From NCBI GenBank assembly GCA_963727915.1, contig CAVSID010000001.1, forward strand, positions 310,001 through 374,000: DNA of 64,000 bases. Direction: 5' to 3'. Shown in pieces: positions 37,984 to 51,044 of the stretch (position 1 is its first letter; every line of letters begins with the position of its first letter). The notes beneath the pieces are model-generated. The model was given only the letters and a program-made list of their open reading frames with translations. It made no database searches and had not been told where the DNA came from. Source of the DNA: CAWAND01 sp963727915 (GTDB lineage: Bacteria; Chloroflexota; Anaerolineae; Anaerolineales; E44-bin32). The translations under genes and the position numbers were made by a program.

Positions 37984-39609
37984 CTATCTCCAACCCAGGG
38001 CCAGCGGCCCCAGCCAGTACAGCAGGCCCAGCCCAGCCGCAATCAAGGCTTCCCAACCCCAGTTGGCTTGTTCACCGCGCATCTTGGGAGACATGCCTTG
38101 CAGTTCGGCTGCCGAAAAGACCGACAATCCCGTCAGGCCCAACACCCAGTTGAACATGCCCGAGGCGGTCATGGGATCGAAGGCACGCGTGTAGATGAAC
38201 AGCCCGCCGAGGGCGATGAGCGCAAGCGGAACGCTCTTCGCCAACCCGTCGTGGCCGGGAAGCCAGGGCAGCACCAGGCCGTAGAAGTAAGAGAGCCCCA
38301 GCAGGCTGAAGGCTATGGGCCAGAACAGTGATCGCCAGAAGATGAGGACCGGCAACAAGATCAGCAGGCCGTAGAACCCCAGCGTGACGGTGACCATTTC
38401 CATCCGGTCCTTCAGGGGGAACTGGACCCAGCGCATGGCATCTGTCTTCTTCCGCTTGGCGCTCAAATAGGCGGGGATATCGACCGCCTTGGCCGGCCCC
38501 CAGTGAACTCCCCAGCCGATTTCCTCCCGGATTCGCCAGCCGTCAACACCGTTGGCGCAAAGCTGTGGAAGAATCAACGCGTGGTGGTCCACGACCTCGT
38601 CCAGGCGCGATGAACGCACAGCCGCGATCACCTTCTCAGCTGTGAAGAAACCGCCCCCAGCCGCGCACCAGACGTTAATCCCCGCCGAGTCGGCTACCAG
38701 AATCCACGCATCGACAACGCCGTCGATGGCTTTCACCACACGGCGCAGCGTGAGATCGAAGTTTCCAGTGACCAGGACCGGCGAGCTCCGACTGGGATGG
38801 CCGACGGCATACAGGCCGGGGCGGACCTTGGGGTAAGGGGGGATGATCCTGAAGAACAGCGCCCACACATCGGCCAGCCTGGTCCGCAGGCTTGGCTTGT
38901 GGGATAGATGCCCGACTGCCTTCGGCGGCAGGGCATCTGTTCCGGGCGCCTCAGCGGCCGGCAACAGCCGATAGAGCGCCAGACTGCCCCCCAGAAAGGT
39001 CAGCAGGCGTTCCGACCGATAGCCACTTCGGCGGAAGAGCTCATCTGGCTGGCGCAAAGCCGCAGTCGTCGTCCGGGTGAGGAGCCATGTCACGAAGGCC
39101 AGCGGCACCCGAACCAGGTTGTACCAGGCCCGCTGGAGCCATCCGCTTGGCACAAACTCATCCGCCAACAGGATCGCGCCGCCCGGGACCAGCAATCCGG
39201 CGCAGGCCCGAAGCACAAACGCCTGTTCGTCCGGCGGAAGCTCGCTGAAGACCAAAGTGGACACGACCAGGTCGAAGCTGGCGGGGTCAAATCGCTCCCC
39301 GATCAGGGAAGCGTCCATGTGGATCAAGTCGATCCGATCGGCCAACTGCTCGTCGGCGACGACCCGCTTCGCCTCTGAGAGCATGGCACTGGAGGCATCA
39401 ACGCCTGTTACGCGAGCACCTTTCCGGGCCATCATGATCGCCAGTGTGCCCGTCCCACAACCGATTTCGAGGACCCGGAGCCCGGGGAGGATAAATCGTT
39501 GGGCGATGGTCTCCTGCACGCGATGCAGCCGACCCAGCGTGAGCAAGCTGATGCCCCGATCGTAGTCGCTCGGGTCGGTCTCAAGCCATTTCATGAAGAC
39601 CGTCGCCAT
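37984..39609 (-). CDS. SAM methyltransferase fused to HgcA-like membrane corrinoid protein
   Basis: Five hundred and forty-one residues; ATG 39609 follows GGACGGAG. Residues about 1-225 form a UbiE/ArsM-like class I methyltransferase (VLEIGCGTGTLAIMMARKG, GVDASSAML, FDLVVSTLVFSELP). From about 260 it matches the HgcA corrinoid-binding domain: PVLVTGNFDLTLRRV, GINVWCAAGG with the cobalt-ligand Cys at 315, then HHALILPQLCANGVDG and VHWGPAKAVDIPAYL. About five membrane helices follow from about 405. In true HgcA the motif is NVWCAAGK; the Lys is Gly here. The protein probably moves methyl groups through a corrinoid at the membrane; acceptor unknown. Mercury methylation is not established. Confidence 0.85.
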   Translation of the reverse strand: MATVFMKWLETDPSDYDRGISLLTLGRLHRVQETIAQRFILPGLRVLEIGCGTGTLAIMMARKGARVTGVDASSAMLSEAKRVVADEQLADRIDLIHMDASLIGERFDPASFDLVVSTLVFSELPPDEQAFVLRACAGLLVPGGAILLADEFVPSGWLQRAWYNLVRVPLAFVTWLLTRTTTAALRQPDELFRRSGYRSERLLTFLGGSLALYRLLPAAEAPGTDALPPKAVGHLSHKPSLRTRLADVWALFFRIIPPYPKVRPGLYAVGHPSRSSPVLVTGNFDLTLRRVVKAIDGVVDAWILVADSAGINVWCAAGGGFFTAEKVIAAVRSSRLDEVVDHHALILPQLCANGVDGWRIREEIGWGVHWGPAKAVDIPAYLSAKRKKTDAMRWVQFPLKDRMEMVTVTLGFYGLLILLPVLIFWRSLFWPIAFSLLGLSYFYGLVLPWLPGHDGLAKSVPLALIALGGLFIYTRAFDPMTASGMFNWVLGLTGLSVFSAAELQGMSPKMRGEQANWGWEALIAAGLGLLYWLGPLALGWR

Positions 39610-40072
39610 GTGCTCCGTCCTTTGAACGCTGCTTCAGGCGATCAGGGCGTCCTTTTCTCCCCTTGCAGTCTAGCACTTTCGGGGCAGGGTCCACCAATGA
39701 AACGGTCGGGAGAGATCCATTGGCGAAGCCGACGGGCCGTCGCTCCAAAGCGCAATTCCCAACCTCCTTGCCCACTCACCAACCGTTAAGGTTGGACCCG
39801 AGCCTTGTCATGCTACTATCTGCGCGTTCCCGTCCATCATCCTGTCAACCGTCGCCAGCCGGGCACGCAGACGCAAGCCACACACGAACGATGCGTGGTA
39901 GCAGAATGGTGTGTTTCGCCATCGGGACACCACACATGGTGTCAAACCGCTCGATCGACCTCGGATGAAGCCTCTCGTCCGGACATTTCTGGGTAGTGCG
40001 GACGGATCGCGCTGCGCACTCCCCTCGGCTTGATCTTGCGCAAGACGCCGCGAGTTTATTGGAGGAGGGAAG
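39610..40072 (+). other. Divergent intergenic region with long leader
   Basis: Between the HgcA-like gene (minus) and the lipoprotein at 40073 (plus). It holds the plus-strand promoter at 39792-39819 and, in the ~250-base leader, a hairpin GACACC-acacat-GGTGTC (39926-39943). I see no coding frame. The leader length is unusual and could hold a regulatory element, but no known riboswitch was recognised. Confidence 0.35.
39792..39819 (+). promoter_or_regulatory. Candidate promoter for lipoprotein 40073
   Basis: TTGGAC (39792-39797), 16 bases, TACTAT (39814-39819). It would give a leader of about 245 bases. Confidence 0.4.
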
Positions 40073-40630
40073 ATGAAGAACGCAGCAAAGCTTGTGCTGG
40101 TTGGAGCGACGGCCCTGGCCCTGTTGGGATGCTCCCTTCTGAGTCAGGTGGCAGGCAAAGTGGTCAATCAGGTCGCCGGTTCGGGGTTTACCGCGGCCGG
40201 AAGCCTGTGGCCCGACGTTCCGAAGATGGATGGGCTGACCGACAACCCCAATCTTGACGTGCCCGTTTGGGCGAAGCTTTACGTCCAAACCGCCCTTAAG
40301 GCCATGAGCGGAGGAACGGGCAGCGTCGACTGGGTGGCCTACACGACCGACAAGACGCCGGACGACGTCGCCGGCTACTACACCAACGAGCGCATGACCG
40401 CCAAGGGGTGGGATTCGGAACAACAGACGCCTTGCTTCAGCGGCAGCCAGGAGGGCGTTTCCGAAGCCGGAGCGATCTGCCTCTTTGGCAAGACCTCCAG
40501 CGACCCTCAGGTGGTGATGGCCATCATGGCGGCTACCGACACCAGTACCAAACAGACCGACGTCTTCTTCCTGAGGTCACCGAACAGGTCACCCCAACGC
40601 CCTAACCCAGAGGCCCTGCGCGCTTTGTGA
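40073..40630 (+). CDS. Lipoprotein, unknown function
   Basis: ATG 40073 follows a strong GGAGGAGGG site. The signal peptide has lipobox ALLGC at about residue 20. The mature part (VPKMDGLTDNPNLDVPVWAK, DWVAYTTDKTPDDVAGYYTN, GWDSEQQTPC) is about 140 residues with a Cys pair and no recognised family, although similar 'anti-sigma-like' periplasmic lipoproteins occur in Chloroflexota. The C-terminus is uncertain: an alternative frame near 40575 ends EVTEQVTPTP-TAA at about 40605 and may be the true end after a one-base shift. Confidence 0.7.
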   Translation: MKNAAKLVLVGATALALLGCSLLSQVAGKVVNQVAGSGFTAAGSLWPDVPKMDGLTDNPNLDVPVWAKLYVQTALKAMSGGTGSVDWVAYTTDKTPDDVAGYYTNERMTAKGWDSEQQTPCFSGSQEGVSEAGAICLFGKTSSDPQVVMAIMAATDTSTKQTDVFFLRSPNRSPQRPNPEALRAL

Positions 40631-40870
40631 GTGGCAATGGCGGGGGCCCTGCTTGCATGACCGGACACGAAAGTGCACGCGACGGCCGGCCCGGACTGGG
40701 TCGGTCGGTCGCCATTCTCGCCCGTTGACAGACGATCCGCCGGCTCCGGCGGATCGTCCCAATTGACCCTCGATGGTCCTGGGCTTTGTTATGATGACAC
40801 AAGATCCGCCCCGCGCCGACCGTCACGCGTGAGCTTCATCCATTCCTCGTTCCTGCACTTGGAGGCCACT

Positions 40871-41988
40871 TTGCCCGGACAGACCTCAATCGTCCTCAGA
40901 ACCCTTGGCGCATCCGACCTCAAAGTCTCCCCCATCGGCCTGGGTGTTATGCAGTTTTCAGGAGCCAACGGCGCCTTTCGGTATATGTTCAACGACCTTG
41001 CCCAAGACCAGATGAATGACATTGTTCAGGCCGCCATCGACGGGGGCGTCAACTGGTTTGAACTCCGCCGAGATGTACGGCCGCGGCCATTCAGAACGTG
41101 CCTTGTCCCAGGCGCTCAAGGCCGCCGGAAAGGCCGATGACGAGGTCGTCGTCGGGACCAAGTGGATGCCTCTCTTTAGGACGGCGGCCAATATACGCAA
41201 AACCATCGACGACCGCCTTCGTGCGCTCGACGGCTATGCTATCGATTTGTACATGATCCACCAGCCTTGGAGCTTTTCCTCTCCCGAAGCTGAGATGGAA
41301 GCCATGGCCGACCTGGTGGAGGCGGGCAAGATCCGCTTCGTCGGGGTGAGCAACTTCAACGTCGACCAGTTGCGCCGTGCGCACGCTGCGCTGGCCAAAC
41401 GCGGTCTGCCGCTGGCCGTCAACCAGGTGCAGTACAGTCTGCTTCACCGGGATATCGAGACCAATGGCGTATTGCAGGCTGCCCGAGATTTGGGGGTGAC
41501 GATCGTCGCCTGGGGCCCCCTCGCCTCTGGCTTGCTGACCGGCGAATTCCACCAGCGATCCCGAGCGCATACGGCAGACCCCTATCGGCCGCCGTATGCG
41601 ACTGCGCCGCCAGATCCAGGCCAGCCGACCGCTGGTCGAGGCCATGCAGGAGATGGCGGCCGGGCACGGAGTCGAGCCCGCCCAGGTGGCCCTCAACTGG
41701 TTCGTGAATGCTCACGGCGAGGCCGTGGTGGCCATCCCCGGCGCATCCAAGACCTATCAGGCCGAGGAGAACGCTGGGGCGATGCACTTTCGTCTCAGCG
41801 GGGAAGAGCTGCATCGCCTGGACGAACTCTCCAGGCCCTTCGCTAGACATCCCATTCCCCGAACTCGGATCGCAATCGACGTGTGCAACGAAGGCAACGC
41901 TGAACGCGGAGGCGTCCCGACCGCGCCGTGGCCGTGCCAGCCTCACGCGATCCTATCGCCGTTCGTCGGCACCCTGCGGACAGCGTAA
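40871..41988 (+). CDS. Aldo/keto reductase, two frameshifts
   Basis: NADPH-dependent oxidoreductase of the AKR superfamily. TTG 40871 follows GGAGG. RTLGASDLKVSPIGLGVMQF is the typical start. After a frameshift near 41063 come SAEMYGRGHSERALSQAL (catalytic Tyr), VVVGTKW (Lys) and DLYMIHQPW (His). IRFVGVSNFNVDQLRRAH and NQVQYSLLHRDIE follow. A second shift near 41560 leads to QVALNWFVNAHGEAVVAIPG, GASKTYQAEENAGAM and LDELSRPF. Residues after about position 41850 do not match the family, so the true end may be earlier. Substrate unknown. Confidence 0.82.
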
Positions 41989-42143
41989 GCGGTGTGGCAA
42001 AGAGCAGGCCGGCAGGATCGCTGATCAGCTGGCCCTGTGGAGCTTCATGAGGGGTGTTGCTGGACTTATCGCCGACGCACATGTCGGCGGGGCGGTGACC
42101 GCCCCCGGTGGGGCGGCTATTCACCTCAAAACGCAAGGCGCGA

Positions 42144-42161
42144 TTATGCCGCTTTTCACAA
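42144..42161. promoter_or_regulatory. Palindrome, degenerate copy (right half TCACAA intact)
   Basis: Left half TTATGC, spacer CGCTTT (identical to copy 3), right half TCACAA. Lies between the convergent genes ending at 41988 and 42183. Confidence 0.35.
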
Positions 42162-42182
42162 ATGACCGGATGCGTTTGGCCC

Positions 42183-43749
42183 TTACGGGATCGGCGTCAG
42201 CTCGAAGGGCTTCACGATATTCGAATAGTAGTGGCGATCGGGCAGAAGTGGCAGATCGGCGCCAAAGTAGCGATTGAAGATGATCCGAAAGGTGTTCACG
42301 GGCGAGACGCTATCGTAGACCTGCGGGGAGCCGCCGTCCGGGAAGTAGTAGGCGTTGAGGTTCTTCATCCGATCTTCAGGGGTCACATGAAACGCCCCGT
42401 GGTCCCCTGGATGACGATGATCGGCGGAGACTTCGAGTTGGCCAGGATCTCCTTCACCGACTGGAGCACGCGGGTGTTGATGTAGTTCACCTGGTCGGCG
42501 TAGGCCCTGCGCTCGTCGGGTGAACCGGATCCTGATACTTGATCGGCCAGGGTGAAAGACGCCTGTTGAGAGGCGATCCCGCCATCGGCCGTGAAGATAT
42601 ACGGCGGATGGGGGGACATAATGTGCACCCAGACGAATTTGGGTCCCGGGATATCGGGTACTCTGCCCAAGCGATCGAACGCAAACAGGATCCGATCGCG
42701 GAACTCCTTGTTGGGATCGGGAATGTTGGCCCCGAAAAGTTCGTTCAGCTTCACCCGCCCGTCGATCACCGCCCGGCCTAAAGACGTCTGCAAGCAGCAT
42801 CGCCTCGAACGGGTTAGTCCGCCAAACGCCCGTGCGTCTGCCAGCGAGGCAGGCCTTGGGGACAAGTAGATGTCGGCGTCCTGCCAGTCCGTCATCCCGT
42901 AGGCGCTTTCGAAGGCCACAGTCTTGTAGCCCAGGCTTGGCCAAGGCCTGGCGGACGGCGTTGCTCTTGCAGATGCGGTCGAGCCAGGCAGCGTCCTTGG
43001 CGTTGGGATCCAGCGAAGGACCCAGCGTGTCCAGATAGTTTATGTTGAGTGATGATGGGATGGAAAGGCGGGTGATGGCATAGTTGCTCCGGCTCTGGTC
43101 GGTGACCACGAAACCCAAGATCCCTCAGCCCTTGGATGAACGGCTGGTTGTCGTAGCTGAACACCCGCTCGAGCACATCCTGTCGGGTGTAGGCATCCAG
43201 GATGATGTAGTACACATCCGGCAGCGGCTGACCAGCCGGCGGCACCAGCGCAATTGGGGAGGCCGGCGCCGCGTTCGCCTGGGACCCTTTGGCCAGCGCC
43301 TTGACCTGGTAGGACCCAATCTGCAGCAAGGGGACGATCAGCGCCAGGGCGACCGTAATGTTCAGAAAGCGGGTCAGCCCCTGCGGGATCGCCTGCCGCC
43401 TGACCATCCAGGCGCTCGCCCCGACCAGAGCAGCCGCCCATACCACGAGCAGCAGTCGATGCCGTCCCACCACCACACCTGCCAGGCTCACGCCTTCCGT
43501 AACCTGGTACACGTGGCCGTATGAGAAAAACAACACTGCTACCAGGCTGGTGAGAATGGCGGCTTTGTGGGCATCGTGGAGAAGCCGGCCAAGGCCCCAC
43601 CACAGCGCCCCGGCCAGCAGGAGTGAGATCGCCAGCGATCGCAACCCGGCGACGGGCTGCAGCTCGCCCAGGTTCCAGGCCAGCAGGGCCAGCACGGGGT
43701 AGGCGGCGAAAAGCAGGGGATGGAACGGTCGATCGATCACAGATTTCAT
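42183..43749 (-). pseudogene. Sulfatase-like membrane protein, several frameshifts
   Basis: Alkaline-phosphatase-superfamily-like protein anchored by N-terminal helices. From ATG 43749 there are about five membrane segments (LRSLAISLLLAGALWWGLGR, ALALIVPLLQIGSY), then PDVYYIILDAYTRQDVLERV, where Asp and Thr occupy the usual metal/nucleophile region. The frame changes near 43120, 42920, 42790 and 42410, with matching pieces NYAITRLSIPSSLNINYLD, GPKFVWVHIMSPHPPYIFTA and GDHGAFHVTPEDRMKNLNAY continuing to a stop at 42183. The final GDHG supplies metal ligands in this superfamily. Substrate unknown. Confidence 0.75.
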
Positions 43750-43841
43750 GGTGGCCACCGGACCTAAATTTCATACCAGCGCAAGGTGTCGCAAAAGCCA
43801 TCCAAGCATAACGCATCTGGGAGCAACTGAGCCTTGAGGCC

Positions 43842-43875
43842 AAAACCAAAAGCACTGAGCTCGGTGCTCAGTGCT
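43842..43875 (-). terminator. Rho-independent terminator of the rRNA operon
   Basis: Minus strand, 45 bases after the 5S gene: a perfect 10-base stem AGCACTGAGC/GCTCAGTGCT (43851-43860 with 43866-43875), 5-base loop, then TTTGGTTTT. A second T-run (CTTTTCTTTTT) lies directly after 5S. Confidence 0.75.
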
Positions 43876-43922
43876 CGGTGCTCCGTTGGCAGCGCTAACG
43901 CCGCAAACGAAAAAGAAAAGCC

Positions 43923-44040
<118 letters not shown>

Positions 44041-44097
44041 GACGTTTTCCCTAGGTTGGGTGATGCATTGTCACTGAAACGAGTCGAAGTTAAGATC

Positions 44098-44128
44098 CTG
44101 TGAAAAGCGCCAAGTTCTCCGCATCACG
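44098..44128. repeat. 23S processing stem, 3' arm
   Basis: Inverted match, with a few mismatches, to 47122-47151 (CGTGATGCGGAGAA plus GCGCTTTTCaC on the minus strand). Together the arms bracket the 23S gene and would pair as the RNase III processing stem. Confidence 0.7.
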
Positions 44129-44133
44129 CACAT

Positions 44134-47113
<2,980 letters not shown>

Positions 47114-47449
47114 TTAATTCACGTGATGCGGAGAAATTGACGCTTTTCGCGGCGCACAACCGTCGGCTGATGGTTGCCGCCGCTCGAACTCGTTTCAGTT
47201 GTTAAGGTGCGGATCGGACCGGTTGCAGCCTTTGGTCCGGACGGTCCCCCATGCTCTTCCCTGGGGCTTGGCCGCCTAGGTTCGGGGCCCAGTTGCCTGG
47301 GCGCCGGACTTAGGAGGTCAATCGCCTGACAGACATCGACCCGGCACGGCGCCGGGTCGCAAGACGACCTGTGACGTTCCGGTAGCTCCCCCTTATTCAG
47401 TTCGTGCTTTCCAGCTTTCGCAGCAAGCGGTTTTCTCACCTCGCTCTGG
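47114..47449 (-). other. Spacer between tRNA-Ala and 23S, with boxA-like leader
   Basis: Contains the 5' arm of the 23S processing stem (47122-47151) and, on the minus strand, GCACCTTAACAACTGAA (47194-47210), an exact 17-base copy of the 16S-leader element at 49382-49398. Such repeated leader elements act as boxA antitermination signals. No gene. Confidence 0.65.
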
Positions 47450-47522
47450 TGGAGATGAGGGGACTCGAACCCCTGACATCTGCCTTGCAAAGGCAGCGCT
47501 CTCCCAACTGAGCTACATCCCC
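47450..47522 (-). tRNA. tRNA-Ala (TGC)
   Basis: Minus strand, 73 bases. Acceptor stem GGGGATG/CATCTCC, D-arm AGCTCAGTTGGGAGAGC, anticodon loop CT-TTGCAAA-G with anticodon TGC, T-arm GGGGTTCGAGTCCCC. Lies in the 16S-23S spacer; CCA is not encoded. Confidence 0.97.
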
Positions 47523-47561
47523 ATCCTAGCTGCTATCGGCCAGCAGCCGGCGGCGACTGAG

Positions 47562-47635
47562 TGGGCCTTTCAGGATTCGAACCTGAGACCTTTCCCTTAT
47601 CAGAGGAACGCTCTAACCAACTGAGCTAAAGGCCC
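47562..47635 (-). tRNA. tRNA-Ile (GAT)
   Basis: Minus strand, 74 bases. Acceptor stem GGGCCTT/AAGGCCC, D-arm AGCTCAGTTGGTTAGAGC, anticodon loop with GAT, T-arm CAGGTTCGAATCCTG. Lies in the 16S-23S spacer upstream of tRNA-Ala, the usual order. Confidence 0.97.
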
Positions 47636-47669
47636 AAAGAGCTGCCAGGCATGTGCCTTAGCAACTGAG

Positions 47670-47682
47670 GAGTGATAGGAAC
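47670..47682. repeat. 16S processing stem, 3' arm
   Basis: GAGTGATAGGAAC, the exact inverted complement of 49369-49381. The two arms bracket the 16S gene and would pair in the pre-rRNA. Confidence 0.7.
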
Positions 47683-47786
47683 CCCGACAACCAGTGTCCA
47701 GGCGCTCTGCACACCGTGCAAAGCGGCTTCCGGTTTTCTGACTTACTGGAGTTTGGAGCGCCGGCCCGCAGGCCCTTGCTCGTGGC

Positions 47787-49303
<1,517 letters not shown>

Positions 49304-49602
49304 GAGTTTATTCCTACATCCGAAGACGTAGGTTTCTCTCAAAGTACTACTGGACAGGTCTTATGGCAGTTCCTATCACTCTTCAGTTGTTAAGGTGCCG
49401 TCGTCCGAGCGGGCCGAAGCATACCACCCGCCTTCCAGACAAGTCAAGGGCAGAGACGCAAATGGCCGATGCTAACCTACGCGCACCGGCGTGACAACAG
49501 ACCGATCCAGCCACAGGCCGCGGTCTCCGTTGCCCTGCACTCTTCCATTGTCAAGGTCTTCCCGGTCGCGCCCGGGCGAGACCTATTGGGAATTCTTTAT
49601 CC

Positions 49603-49630
49603 ATTATACCTGATGGGGACACGAGGTCAA
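49603..49630 (-). promoter_or_regulatory. rRNA operon promoter
   Basis: Minus strand: TTGACC (49625-49630), 16 bases, TATAAT (49603-49608), followed by an A/T-rich start region. Transcription start expected near 49596. Confidence 0.8.
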
Positions 49631-49667
49631 GGGCAGGCTTCGCCCCAGTTGCATGGCGTAACCGATC

Positions 49668-49685
49668 TTGTGAAAGCCATCACAA
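49668..49685. promoter_or_regulatory. Palindrome TTGTGA-N6-TCACAA (copy 4)
   Basis: Perfect copy, spacer AAGCCA. Its centre lies about 80 bases upstream of the predicted rRNA transcription start and 9 bases from the 3' end of the MFS gene. Confidence 0.6.
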
Positions 49686-49693
49686 GCCCTGCC

Positions 49694-50902
49694 TCAATCC
49701 AGCTTGCGGATGGCCGGATGGAGCATCCCCACCAGGGTGAGAAGGGCCGTCATCCCACCGCCGGCGATGAACACGGCCTGCACGCCAAAGTCCTCGATTG
49801 CCCATCCCGACAGCGCATAACCAATCGGGAGCAGCCCGAACGAGCCCAGGTAGTCGACGCTGGTGACCCGCCCCAACAGCTCGCCCGGCACCAGCTCCTG
49901 GACCATGTTGATCCAGATCAGGTTGAACCCGGAAAAAGCCAGCCCACGCACGATCATTAGGCCACCCAACACCGCCAGGCCCAGCGGCAGTCCCAACAAC
50001 ATGGTCGCTATCCCGGCCACCACAATCAGCCCATAACCAAACGGCCCTCGGCGACGGATGCGGTCCTTTCGCCCAAGCCAGATCGAGCCCACCAGCGAAC
50101 CAACAGCGGCCAGCGAGTACAGCAAGCCAAGGCTGCCGACATCCATGTGCAGCGTGTCGCTGACCAGGAAAGGCAAACCAACATTGACCGGTGTGGCGGC
50201 GGTGATGTTCAGCAGGGAGAACAAGGCGATCGAAATCCAGAGCCATGGCGTTCCGAACACGGTCCTGAGGCCTTCTCCCAGATCAGTCCAGATCGGTGCC
50301 TGGAGGCGCTCGCCGCGATCGGGCTTGAGCGCCGGAAGGCCAACCAAGAAGCCGGCCGAGACCAGAAAGGAAAAGCCGTCCAGGGCGAATGCCCAGCCCG
50401 TGCCGCCCCAGGCGACAATTGCCGCCCCAACGGCCGGCCCTGCCACGTCGGCCAATTGCTGGCTCAGGCTGGTGAGCGAATTGGCGCTGGGGAGCGATTC
50501 TCGCGGCGTGATCTCAGGCACCACTGCGGCGTAAGCCGGTTGAAAAAAGGCGTCCAGCATGCCGAACGCCGCCGCCACAATGTAGATCATCCACATCGTC
50601 AAGGCATCGGTCAGCGCCAACACTGCGATCAGACCCACCAGCCCGCCGCGCAGCAGATCGGACACCAGCATCACACGCGCCCGCGGCAGGCGGTCGGCCA
50701 GGGTGCCGCCCACCAGCACCGTGACGACCAGCGGCAGCACGGAGACGATCATCACCGAGCCCATCGCCACGGCAGACCCGGTCTTCTCCAGCACCCACCA
50801 GGCCAGGGCGATGCGGTACAGGCTGTCGCCCAAGCGAGAGATGGTCTGCCCCGCCCACAGCAGGGCGAAGGCTCGCGTCGAGAGTGATCGAAATAGCGCC
50901 AA
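49694..50902 (-). CDS. MFS transporter (DHA3/EntS-like)
   Basis: Four hundred and two residues with twelve helices. The start ALLWAGQTISRLGDSLYRIA is typical of the enterobactin-exporter/macrolide-efflux (MFS_3, DHA3) group; helix 2-3 loop GTLADRLPRARVML is motif A, and the second-half loop LGRKDRIRRRG is present. TTG 50902 is used but has no strong ribosome site, so the start is uncertain. Probable efflux pump; substrate unknown. Confidence 0.88.
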   Translation of the reverse strand: MALFRSLSTRAFALLWAGQTISRLGDSLYRIALAWWVLEKTGSAVAMGSVMIVSVLPLVVTVLVGGTLADRLPRARVMLVSDLLRGGLVGLIAVLALTDALTMWMIYIVAAAFGMLDAFFQPAYAAVVPEITPRESLPSANSLTSLSQQLADVAGPAVGAAIVAWGGTGWAFALDGFSFLVSAGFLVGLPALKPDRGERLQAPIWTDLGEGLRTVFGTPWLWISIALFSLLNITAATPVNVGLPFLVSDTLHMDVGSLGLLYSLAAVGSLVGSIWLGRKDRIRRRGPFGYGLIVVAGIATMLLGLPLGLAVLGGLMIVRGLAFSGFNLIWINMVQELVPGELLGRVTSVDYLGSFGLLPIGYALSGWAIEDFGVQAVFIAGGGMTALLTLVGMLHPAIRKLD

Positions 50903-51044
50903 GATTTTCAGCGACTCCCATGAACTGGACGGGGCGCAGTCTATCTAGCGGAGGCTGTGATGTGAGCGGAGCGATTATAGCTGCAAGTTTCAGGGAGTCA
51001 GATGTCGGTGGTCACGGGGCATGCCGGTCTCGAGGGCGCTTGGA

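Larger units (their letters stand above)
49304..49693 (-). other. rRNA operon leader and upstream region
   Basis: Contains, in transcription order on the minus strand: palindrome copy 4, the rrn promoter (49603-49630), a ~290-base leader, the boxA-like GCACCTTAACAACTGAA (49382-49398) and the 5' arm of the 16S processing stem (49369-49381). No coding frame. Confidence 0.7.

Noticed and set aside
37984..39609. Annotation as a true mercury-methylation gene hgcA
   Set aside because: The cap-helix motif has Gly instead of the conserved Lys, a methyltransferase is fused in front, and the neighbouring ferredoxin lacks HgcB's C-terminal Cys pair; only 'HgcA-like' is supported.
39610..40072. Riboswitch in the long leader of the 40073 lipoprotein
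   Set aside because: Only one short hairpin is evident and no conserved riboswitch core was recognised.
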